Origin: an uncultured Flavobacteriaceae bacterium
GTDB taxonomy: Bacteria; Bacteroidota; Bacteroidia; Flavobacteriales; Flavobacteriaceae
DNA length: 32,178 bases
Reading direction: 5' to 3'
Assembly: GCA_947494325.1 (NCBI GenBank)
Contig: CANLUS010000010.1
Span: forward strand, 1 to 32,178
Positions within the stretch are counted from its first letter, which is position 1. The number at the start of each line of letters is the position of its first letter. Shown here piece by piece: positions 25,250 to 32,044 of the stretch. The notes below the pieces were generated by a model. It was given only the letters and a program-made list of their open reading frames with translations, was not told where the DNA came from and made no database searches. The position numbers were made by a program, and so were the translations under genes.

Positions 25250-25381
25250 TGCCAACAACGGCTATAATTCATTGCGGCGGAATTTCCTACTCGGAAATTC
25301 TTATCTTGCAATGATGGCTCGGTTCTCCCGGAATGGTCCTAGCGGACAATTCCACAACGAAACCATAGCCCAACCGTTGTG
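25250..25381 (+). repeat. attC-like site 28 (class A)
   Basis: Left box TGCCAAC, class A arms, hairpins GGAATTTCC/GGAAATTC and GGAATGGTCC/GGACAATTCC. Core GTTGTGC at 25375. Confidence 0.9.
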
Positions 25382-25406
25382 CTTCATTATAACCAACCAT
25401 TAACCA

Positions 25407-26132
25407 ATGATAAAATTCTTTAGAAAAATTAGACAAAAAATGCTGTCAGAAAAAAAATTCAGTAAGTATCTGATTTATGCGATTGGAGAAATTGTTCTTG
25501 TGGTTATTGGAATTTTAATTGCTTTACAAATCAATAATTGGAATGAAAATAGAAAATCTGGGTTTAAAGAATTGACAGCCCTAAAAGAACTAAGAATTGA
25601 GCTAATTAACAATAAACAAATGCTAAACAAACGTTCAGAGATTTTCAAAGAGAAAAACAGAGACGGCAAATATTTACAACAACACTTAGAAAAAAAACTG
25701 CCCTATAATGATTCTTTGCAAAGATATTTTTTCATTCCAATGTCTAATTATTCTTTTCTATTATCATATTCTACATTTGAAAATCTAAAAAACCAAGGAT
25801 TTAGTACCATCGGCAACAATGAATTAAGAAATAGAATATTGAAGTTATACGATGGAAATTTCGGCTTATTAAAAGACCAAGAAAATAAATTTGCGAATCT
25901 CTATTCAAACAGCATACAACCAATAGGGTTTAAGTATTTTAAGGAAACTGGAAAAGGTTTTGAGCCAAATGAATATCGAGAACTATTGACTTCTAATGAG
26001 TATTCAAATGTTCTATCCTATATGGTACGTACAGCTGAGGTATTCGCTTCATTCTGCCAAAATTCGATTGTAGAAATTGACGAAGTATTGATAGATATTA
26101 ACTCAGAAATAGAAAAAAAATCTGAAAAATAA
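25407..26132 (+). CDS. DUF6090 family membrane-anchored protein (copy 3)
   Basis: A 241-residue protein: N-terminus MIKFFRKIRQKMLSEKKFSK, membrane segment about 24-42, QINNWNENRK, then a helical C-terminal domain (LTALKELRIELINNKQMLNK; YSTFENLKNQGFSTIGNNEL). The motif STFENLKNQG is related to TYKELNNSGQ in copy 2, so the C-terminal domains share a distant ancestor. Cassette 29 uses the DUF6090 leader and its site is the class B variant also seen after copy 1. Confidence 0.84.
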   Translation: MIKFFRKIRQKMLSEKKFSKYLIYAIGEIVLVVIGILIALQINNWNENRKSGFKELTALKELRIELINNKQMLNKRSEIFKEKNRDGKYLQQHLEKKLPYNDSLQRYFFIPMSNYSFLLSYSTFENLKNQGFSTIGNNELRNRILKLYDGNFGLLKDQENKFANLYSNSIQPIGFKYFKETGKGFEPNEYRELLTSNEYSNVLSYMVRTAEVFASFCQNSIVEIDEVLIDINSEIEKKSEK

Positions 26133-26137
26133 CGAAA

Positions 26138-26271
26138 GCACAACAACGTGTATAATTAATTGCTTAGGTCTGTGTGTACTCGGAAAATCCTTCGGATTTC
26201 CCTAACATTCGGTTTCCTTTTGCTAAATTAGTTGCTGAACCACGCAACTAACCATACACAAACCGTTGTGC
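26138..26271 (+). repeat. attC-like site 29 (class B, variant middle)
   Basis: Left box GCACAAC, almost the same as site 4 throughout, including the TTAGTTGCTGAACCACGCAA stretch. Core GTTGTGC at 26265. Confidence 0.86.
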
Positions 26272-26303
26272 ATAATGTCTCAAAACCAAAAATCAAATTT
26301 ATT

Positions 26304-26783
26304 TTGTTGAAAAAAGAAATTTACTGGTTAATAGGAACTTTAACTGTCGTCCTAATTAGTACCCTCAGTATAGTTGGATTAAAAAGCCTAAGAGAATCAA
26401 CACTTGATGTTAATATTCACGATACTTATTTCGTAATTACTTTGTTCCCAGTAATTATACTTTATGGTTCATTTGCGTTGTTTGTTGTCTACCTATATCG
26501 AGTATTCCGAAACCGATTTAAAAATTTTGTTGCTAATTATATATTTTTAATTGCAGACCTAGCTCTAATAGTGGTCTGCACCAAATTAACAGGAGTATTA
26601 AGTGGAATAGCACAAATCGGAGGAACTTCGGGAAATATGAGTTTGAATGAAGAAATTTCAAAAATTGAATTGAATTGGGCTCGAGATCTTTCCAATATCT
26701 TAATCTTATTTCAATTTATATTGCTTTGTTTACTAGCTTATACGGGTATTAAAATAGGATTGAATTATAAACATAATAAATAA
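26304..26783 (+). CDS. Unknown membrane protein with HDTYFVI motif
   Basis: A protein of about 159 residues with four hydrophobic segments (IYWLIGTLTVVLISTLSIVG; FPVIILYGSFALFVVYLY; YIFLIADLALIVVC; ILILFQFILLCLLAY). The segment DVNIHDTYFVI recalls the histidine-containing loop of heme-copper oxidase subunit I, but no other oxidase motif is present. No clean ATG start fits: the ATG at 26275 is in another frame and stops after 11 codons, so TTG 26304 (MLKKEIYW) is the best guess. Either a rare start or a frameshift near 26300 is possible. Confidence 0.6.
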   Translation: MLKKEIYWLIGTLTVVLISTLSIVGLKSLRESTLDVNIHDTYFVITLFPVIILYGSFALFVVYLYRVFRNRFKNFVANYIFLIADLALIVVCTKLTGVLSGIAQIGGTSGNMSLNEEISKIELNWARDLSNILILFQFILLCLLAYTGIKIGLNYKHNK

Positions 26784-26789
26784 AACTAT

Positions 26790-26995
26790 GCACAACAACA
26801 GCTATAATTCATTGCTTACGTCCTACTTGCTTTAAAATATTTCTTACATTTAATAAACATAACAAGGCTAAGAACTTCGATGTCTGGTGGTCTTGCTAGC
26901 ATCTAAGGTGCCATAGTAAGTTTGCGGTTAGATGTCGGCACTGCAGACAGCACAAAACCACCTAGCCTCAACGAACCATAGCCTAACCGATGGAA
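26790..26995 (+). repeat. attC-like site 30 (class A, long form, GAT core)
   Basis: A 206-bp site like 12 and 27. Left box GCACAAC, left arm AGCTATAATTCATTG, right arm CCATAGCC. The core is GATGGAA rather than GTTNNNN, because it borders the ORF-less cassette 31. Core at 26989. Confidence 0.85.
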
Positions 26996-27334
26996 CACAT
27001 TCGCCAAAGGCGAACTTTAATTACTACGTGCTACGCACTCCCGTCCTTAAAGTGAATGTGTTCCATCTAAGGGCTAAACTAAATTACTTACTCCTTGACA
27101 CTTGTAAAACAATCGCCTTCGACGGACATTGAGCCTAAACGTGAACCATCGTCTGCTAAAAGTAATTTGGATCAACTCCTTGAATTCCCAATACAATAAA
27201 ATGGCAACAAACGGTAACTATGTTACCTAGTTGACAAATAATATTATGACTTTAAGCGGAAGTCGCCTAATCATAATATTGTTATCCATTTTGTGTATCT
27301 TCATTCCCGAAGCTGAACTACGTTTAGCCCTTAG
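26990..27334 (+). mobile_element. ORF-less cassette 31 (copy 1)
   Basis: This 345-bp cassette contains no believable gene. It begins with tag GATGGAACACATTC (26989-27002) and repeats its exact reverse complement GAATGTGTTCCATC at 27054-27067. The 51 bases between hold hairpins (TCGCC AAA GGCGA and ACTTTAA/TTAAAGT). The rest is the class D site. A second copy, with six substitutions by my count, is at 29952-30296. The gene-free stretch 26784-27354 consists of site 30 and this cassette. Confidence 0.8.
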
Positions 27335-27340
27335 TTACCA
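27061..27340 (+). repeat. attC-like site 31 (class D)
   Basis: A 280-bp site with outer stem CTAAGGGCTAAAC/GTTTAGCCCTTAG (13 bp, no unpaired spacer) and inner stems AAATTACTT/AAGTAATTT, GGTAAC/GTTACC and AATATTATGA/TCATAATATT. Left box TTCCATC, core GTTACCA at 27334. The short reading frames here are not genes. Confidence 0.8.
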
Positions 27341-27354
27341 CACATTGACAAAAA

Positions 27355-27879
27355 ATGACGAAAAAACAACGAAAAATATTTTATCCGACAATTTTCATTT
27401 TAGGTTTGTTTTTAATGGCTTGGCAAATCACGATATTTAGGAACACAATAATTGATTTAAAAATCTTAATCGGAATTATTCTTGTTGTGGGAATTATAAC
27501 TTTTCTTGTTGACTATAAAAATTACGGAAAAACATATAAATACAGCGGAATTGGACTTTATTTATATTCATCAATGCATTATTTGTGTGGATTTGGATTT
27601 ATGGCTTGCTCAATCTTTATGCTAACGAATTACTATTTTGCCGAAAAAACGCCTGTGAAAGAAACGTTTGAAATTGTTGAACGCTCATCTTTACCTGGAA
27701 GAAAATATCACAGAGACGAAAGAAAACCAACTTTCCGAATAAATTATGACGGAAAAATAAAAGAGTTAGTTTTTAATCACGAATATTATGAGAAAATGGA
27801 CTTTTTTACGAATGTAGAATTAGAAGTTAGAAAAGGTTATTTCGGATTTGATATTTTGGAAAATAAGAAACTGAATTAA
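27355..27879 (+). CDS. Unknown membrane protein, first gene of cassette 32
   Basis: A 174-residue protein with three hydrophobic segments (IFYPTIFILGLFLMAWQI; LKILIGIILVVGIITFLV; YLCGFGFMACSIFMLTNYYF) and a soluble C-terminal domain of about 75 residues (ETFEIVERSSLPGRKYHRDE through ENKKLN), possibly a small beta barrel. No family is recognised. It is followed after 12 bases by a DUF2750-type gene. Cassette 32 tag GTTACCACAC follows the class D site and matches GTGTGGTAAC at the 3' end. Confidence 0.68.
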   Translation: MTKKQRKIFYPTIFILGLFLMAWQITIFRNTIIDLKILIGIILVVGIITFLVDYKNYGKTYKYSGIGLYLYSSMHYLCGFGFMACSIFMLTNYYFAEKTPVKETFEIVERSSLPGRKYHRDERKPTFRINYDGKIKELVFNHEYYEKMDFFTNVELEVRKGYFGFDILENKKLN

Positions 27880-27891
27880 AACCTAACTTTT

Positions 27892-28272
27892 ATGCATATT
27901 AAACAATTAGAAAGCGTATTCAATCTTGAGTCCAAAGAACGATATGGATATCTGATAAGAAAAGTTGCAGATTTTGAGCAAGTTTTTCTGATTGCGGACA
28001 AAAAAGGGAATTACGTTACGTGTGGAACTGATGACGAAATGATTATTCCTATCTGGCCAGAATTGGAATTCGCTCAAGAATTAATCAAAACTGAATGGAG
28101 AAATTGTGTCGTTAAAATGGTTGAAATAAAAGAGTTTATGAAATGGATGGATAAATTAGAATCTGAAAATTATCTCGTTGGCGGATTTCCAAATCAAAAA
28201 CTGAATTCTATTGTTGTTAAACCAATCGAAATTAAGAATCACTTGATATTTGAGTGTCAACAATATGAATAA
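27892..28272 (+). CDS. DUF2750-like protein, second gene of cassette 32
   Basis: A 126-residue soluble protein. The N-terminal part (LESKERYGYLIRKVADFEQV, FLIADKKGNYVTCGTDDEMI) followed by IPIWPELEFAQELIK matches the pattern I recall for DUF2750 (a W/FxLxDxxG strand, then a P-x-W-P-x-x-x-x-A helix), a family of unknown function often seen in mobile cassettes. Twelve bases after the membrane protein gene, so probably cotranscribed. Confidence 0.68.
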   Translation: MHIKQLESVFNLESKERYGYLIRKVADFEQVFLIADKKGNYVTCGTDDEMIIPIWPELEFAQELIKTEWRNCVVKMVEIKEFMKWMDKLESENYLVGGFPNQKLNSIVVKPIEIKNHLIFECQQYE

Positions 28273-28307
28273 ATAACAATGGAATAATAAATTGAAAGGA
28301 AAACGTG

Positions 28308-28440
28308 TGGTAACACCGTATATAATTTATTGCTTGTTCTAGCCTACTTACGAAAGTACTCGCGGACTTTCTTGGTCGGTAATTATTTGTTAAATTAGGT
28401 ACTTAAAACACGCAACAAACCATATACAATCACGATGGAA
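28308..28440 (+). repeat. attC-like site 32 (class C, GAT core)
   Basis: Left box TGGTAAC. Arms GTATATAATTTATTGC and GCAACAAACCATATAC pair with changes on both sides relative to class B. Core GATGGAA at 28434. Confidence 0.84.
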
Positions 28441-28477
28441 CACATTTGTAACGCCGATGCCAACCGAACAATTTAAA

Positions 28478-28951
28478 ATGCAGAAAACGAAATTTTTAAT
28501 TTTACTCGTTACTATAAGCTTTTGTTCGTTTTCCTGCGTAAAAATTCCTACTCATTCGACTGAGAGAGATATTGCTCTTAAAATTGCGGAACATATAATA
28601 AAAAAGGATTCCTTAAAAATAAAAGATTATTCAGGTGAGCAATTTCTTCATATTGCATCAGAAAAATTAGGTAAATATCATTTCAAAACTTACGTTTCAC
28701 TTAACGGGGTGAAATCAAAATCTGACGATATAAAAACGGAGGAAATAATCGTTGAAGGTGTTAAAATTGTAATATATTATAGTGTTAAAGCTGACAAGGT
28801 CAATTTGGTAGGCTCTTTTTTCGTGCCAGACTCTGAATCTTGGATGTTTTTGACGGAAACTATCGTTGGCCAATTTTTTATGTATCGTGTTGAACCTGTC
28901 CCTTCTAACGATAAAACTCAAAATATGCAACTTGATGAACCTGAGTTTTAG
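28478..28951 (+). CDS. Unknown lipoprotein (paralogue of 19405-19878)
   Basis: A 157-residue lipoprotein with lipobox SFSC, closely similar to the cassette 22 protein (SCVKIPTHSTERDIALKIAE; IASEKLGKYHFKTYVSLNGV; VPDSESWMFLTETIVG). ATG 28478 aligns with the paralogue's start; the longer frame from 28457 is leader. The cassette starts with the tag GATGGAACAC but ends with GTTGTACAAC, so its own ends no longer match; the paralogue's start tag GTTGTACAAC is what the 3' end expects. Confidence 0.76.
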   Translation: MQKTKFLILLVTISFCSFSCVKIPTHSTERDIALKIAEHIIKKDSLKIKDYSGEQFLHIASEKLGKYHFKTYVSLNGVKSKSDDIKTEEIIVEGVKIVIYYSVKADKVNLVGSFFVPDSESWMFLTETIVGQFFMYRVEPVPSNDKTQNMQLDEPEF

Positions 28952-29009
28952 TCTATAATGCCGAGGGAATGAGCAATACTCTGAAAAAATATGGAATAAA
29001 TTCAACGTT

Positions 29010-29141
29010 GTACAACAACGGCTATAATTCATTGTGGCGGAATTTTCCACTGAAAATTCCTATCTTTCAATCATCGCTTGGTATCGGCGGAATGGTCCTC
29101 GCGGACAATTCCACAACGAAACCATAGCCCAACCGTTACAA
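29010..29141 (+). repeat. attC-like site 33 (class A)
   Basis: Left box GTACAAC, class A arms, hairpins GGAATTTTCC/GAAAATTCC and GGAATGGTCC/GGACAATTCC. Core GTTACAA at 29135. Confidence 0.9.
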
Positions 29142-29159
29142 ACCATTAAAACATAACGA

Positions 29160-29711
29160 ATGAAAAAAATAATTTTACTATTTACAGTTCTTATTAGCGT
29201 TACCATCTTATCTTGTTCATCCGATGATAATAATATTGATATTGATGAAACTATTTTTCATGGTGATGTAATCTTAACAACACAAGAAGAAATAGATGCT
29301 TTTGGTGCGAATAACTATGTCACAATAGATGGTAATTTTACAATTGATGAAAATCAATCAATACGTAATATTGTATTTACAGATGAATTATCATCTATAA
29401 CTACGATTGATGGTGTTTTTACAATTCGGAATATGTTTAATTGGCTGGATGTGCCAGGTTTTGAAAATATAACTTCGGTCGGGGGTATTGTAATTTCTAA
29501 TAATAGCGGAATTCTTGACATTAATTCTCTTTTAAATATTACAGTAAATAGTGGATCAATTACTATAACAGATAATAGTGATTTAGGTAGTTTTTGCGGT
29601 ATTCGTCCTCTATTGCAAAGTGGTAATTTTACTGGAAATTACAATGTCTCAGGTAACTTTTACAACCCAACATTACAAGAAATTACAGATGGTAACTGTG
29701 AAGATTTTTAA
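29160..29711 (+). CDS. Lipoprotein with receptor-L-domain-like repeats
   Basis: A 183-residue lipoprotein: signal peptide with lipobox ILSC followed by SSDDN, a typical Bacteroidota export context. The mature part repeats a strand-turn pattern (GDVILTTQEEIDAFG; YVTIDGNFTIDE; GGIVISNNSGILDINSL; GSITITDNSDL) that resembles the receptor L domain or a short leucine-rich beta-helix in Flavobacteriia surface proteins. The partner is unknown. About 115 bases of noncoding sequence follow before site 34. Confidence 0.72.
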   Translation: MKKIILLFTVLISVTILSCSSDDNNIDIDETIFHGDVILTTQEEIDAFGANNYVTIDGNFTIDENQSIRNIVFTDELSSITTIDGVFTIRNMFNWLDVPGFENITSVGGIVISNNSGILDINSLLNITVNSGSITITDNSDLGSFCGIRPLLQSGNFTGNYNVSGNFYNPTLQEITDGNCEDF

Positions 29712-29826
29712 AATAAATTTTAAAAATCGAAATTTAATCGCTAGAAGCAATTGTTACGCAAGCAACGACGCAGCGGAATTCGACAATCTGGACGTATATA
29801 TTGCATATAAAATTATTAAAAACGGT

Positions 29827-29957
29827 TTGTAACAACGTGTATAATTAATTGCTGCGGAATTTCCTCGTAGGAAATTCACTCGAATTAATTAACTTGCCAA
29901 TACGTCGGAAAATCTCTAACGGATTTTCCGCAACTAACCATACACGAACCGATGGAA
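29827..29957 (+). repeat. attC-like site 34 (class B, GAT core)
   Basis: Left box TTGTAAC, arms GTGTATA/CATACAC, hairpins as in other class B sites. Core GATGGAA at 29951, at the border of ORF-less cassette 35. Confidence 0.86.
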
Positions 29958-30296
29958 CACATTCGCCAAAGGCGAACTTTAATTACTACGTGCTACGCAC
30001 TCCCGTCCTTAAAGTGAATGTGTTCCATCTAAGGGCTAAACCAAATTACTTACTCCTTGATACTTGTAGAACAATCGCCTTCGACGGACATTGAGCCTAA
30101 ACGTGAGCCATCGTCTGCTAAAAGTAATTTGGATCAACTCCTTGAATTCCCAATACAATAAAATGGCAACAAACGGTAACTATGTTACCTAGTTGACAAA
30201 TAATATTATGATTTTAAGCGGAAGTCGCCTAATCACAATATTGTTATCCATTTTGTGTATCTTCATTCCCGAAGCTGAACTACGTTTAGCCCTTAG
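29952..30296 (+). mobile_element. ORF-less cassette 35 (copy 2)
   Basis: Second copy of the 345-bp ORF-less cassette, differing from 26990-27334 at six positions by my count. Tag GATGGAACACATTC at 29951-29964 and its exact complement at 30016-30029. The gene-free stretch 29712-30326 is made of the 3' end of cassette 34, site 34 and this cassette. Confidence 0.8.
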
Positions 30297-30302
30297 TTGT
30301 GC
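30023..30302 (+). repeat. attC-like site 35 (class D)
   Basis: Left box TTCCATC, the same 280-bp architecture as site 31. Core GTTGTGC at 30296, so the next cassette starts with a normal tag. Confidence 0.8.
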
Positions 30303-30326
30303 TTCATTATCAGAAACCGCTAACCA

Positions 30327-31100
30327 ATGATAAGATTCTTTAGAAAAATTAGACAAAATTTGCTTTCAGAAGGAAAAACTGGAAAGTACTTGAAATATGC
30401 AATTGGAGAAATCATACTTGTTATCGTAGGTATACTCCTTGCATTACAGATCAACAATTGGAATGAGAATAGAGTGTCAAAAGCCAGGATTGACAGCCGA
30501 TTATTGAATCTCACTCAAGATCTGGAAGCTGATATCGCAGAAGTACAAAGCAACATCAAGTTAGCGGAGAATCGAATCGTTATAACAAAGGGCATCCTTC
30601 AAGCGATAGGACGCAGGGGTACACTTTCGGAGGTCGATCGAATTTTTCCTGAATTGGCAAATAGGGAGTTTACATTCGACGGAATTGTGAATCCAAACTC
30701 CAGTTTATCGAACTTGAGGACGCTTGATGGCAACAGATCCACATATGAAGCGCTAATCAATGCAGGAGAATTCCATTTGATTTCAGATCAAGAATTAGCT
30801 AAGAAAATTCAAGTTTATTATGCCAAAGCTGATGAACTTAAAGATGCAGAACGATGGAATAACATGGAGTCTTATCTGATGATCTATCGCTCCAAACTAA
30901 GACTAGGACTTGGCAGCTATTCGGCCGATGGAACGATGGAAAAGCTGATCGAACTGGCCTCAACTGACAAGCAATTCGGAGCTGAATTGGAGCATTCAAT
31001 TCTGCTTGACCACAACCAATATAAGGGCTCGGAGGCCATGATCGAACGAGCAGAAGATCTGTTGCTGACGATTAGGAATTGGACCAAAAGGACTGAATGA
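30327..31100 (+). CDS. DUF6090 family membrane-anchored protein (copy 4, mosaic)
   Basis: A 257-residue protein with the constant N-terminus (MIRFFRKIRQNLLSEGKTGK, membrane segment about 24-42, QINNWNENRV). From about position 30470 the base composition becomes clearly more G/C-rich than in the other copies (segments such as GGACGCAGGGGTACA and CGGAGGTCGATCG), and codon use changes. The C-terminal domain thus seems to come from another source than the AT-rich N-terminal part. First gene of cassette 36; the next DUF6090 gene starts 10 bases downstream. Confidence 0.82.
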   Translation: MIRFFRKIRQNLLSEGKTGKYLKYAIGEIILVIVGILLALQINNWNENRVSKARIDSRLLNLTQDLEADIAEVQSNIKLAENRIVITKGILQAIGRRGTLSEVDRIFPELANREFTFDGIVNPNSSLSNLRTLDGNRSTYEALINAGEFHLISDQELAKKIQVYYAKADELKDAERWNNMESYLMIYRSKLRLGLGSYSADGTMEKLIELASTDKQFGAELEHSILLDHNQYKGSEAMIERAEDLLLTIRNWTKRTE

Positions 31101-31110
31101 AATTCAACAG

Positions 31111-31842
31111 ATGATAAAATTCTTTAGAAAAATTAGGCAAGATTTACTTTCAGAAGGCAAAACTGGAAAGTATCTGAAATATGCGATTGGAGAAATAGTT
31201 CTTGTCGTTGTTGGTATTTTAATTGCATTAAGTCTTAATAATTGGAACCAGAATGTAACCTACAAAAATGAATTAAAACAAACTGTTAAAGAAATACGTA
31301 GTAACCTCAATAAAGACATTCTTTCTCTTACAGAGCAAATCAAATTCTCAGAAGCATTTATTAATAACCTTGATAATTTACTTACCAATGGCAACATAAT
31401 GCCTGTTGACTCATTATTGAATAATATTTCACGAGTTCATAGAGTTAGCTCTCTTACCACTATAAATTTTGGATATAACAAATTAAATAAACACCCAAAA
31501 TCCGAACTGCTACCTGATGGTTTAACTAATAATCTGACTACTTATTATTCTACATTCTCTGTTGAATCAAACAATCTGTTTTATGAAGGGCTTTCATTGT
31601 ACAGTCTAAATTTACTTCGCGATTATCTTATTAAACACGGATTTCCATTAGAAATGACAGAATTAGAAAGACCTAAAGACATATCACATTTAAACTATAT
31701 TATCAACGATATTGAATTTATCGGAATTTTAAGAAATACTAAGCATAATTGGTCTGCTCAACGTAGAATAATAATTGAAGCTCTTAAACAGGCTGAAAGT
31801 AATCTTGAAATAATTAATAATTACCTTTCAAGTATTAATTGA
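31111..31842 (+). CDS. DUF6090 family membrane-anchored protein (copy 5)
   Basis: A 243-residue protein with N-terminus MIKFFRKIRQDLLSEGKTGK, membrane segment about 24-42 and SLNNWNQN. The C-terminal domain is AT-rich in codon use (LKQTVKEIRSNLNKDILSLT; YNKLNKHPKSELLPDGLTNN) and unlike that of the preceding copy. The first ~50 codons closely resemble those of copies 1 and 4. Second gene of cassette 36, which ends in AACGAAAGCACAAC like cassettes 4, 24 and 29. Confidence 0.84.
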   Translation: MIKFFRKIRQDLLSEGKTGKYLKYAIGEIVLVVVGILIALSLNNWNQNVTYKNELKQTVKEIRSNLNKDILSLTEQIKFSEAFINNLDNLLTNGNIMPVDSLLNNISRVHRVSSLTTINFGYNKLNKHPKSELLPDGLTNNLTTYYSTFSVESNNLFYEGLSLYSLNLLRDYLIKHGFPLEMTELERPKDISHLNYIINDIEFIGILRNTKHNWSAQRRIIIEALKQAESNLEIINNYLSSIN

Positions 31843-31892
31843 ATTTAGAAATTGAATAGACCAAAAAGGAATATGAACGAAAAATAACGAAA

Positions 31893-32024
31893 GCACAACA
31901 ACGGCTATAATTCATTGCGACGGAATTTCCTACTCGGAAATTCTTATCTTGCAATGAAGGCTTGGTATTCTCGGAATGTCCTAGCGGACAATTCCGCAAC
32001 GAAACCATAGCCAAACCGTTGGCA
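31893..32024 (+). repeat. attC-like site 36 (class A)
   Basis: Left box GCACAAC, class A arms, hairpin CGGAATGTCC/GGACAATTCCG. Core GTTGGCA at 32018. Confidence 0.9.
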
Positions 32025-32044
32025 AAAATTAGAAACCAACCGAT

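Noticed and set aside
26932-27132. Short forward reading frames in the ORF-less cassettes (also 27231-27440, 29849-30094)
   Set aside because: They run through site repeat and palindromic sequence. Similarity between the two copies follows from DNA duplication, and there is no plausible start or family.
29620-29832. Overlapping forward frame at the end of the cassette 34 lipoprotein
   Set aside because: It overlaps the real gene by ~90 bases in another frame and continues into noncoding sequence, with no recognisable protein features.
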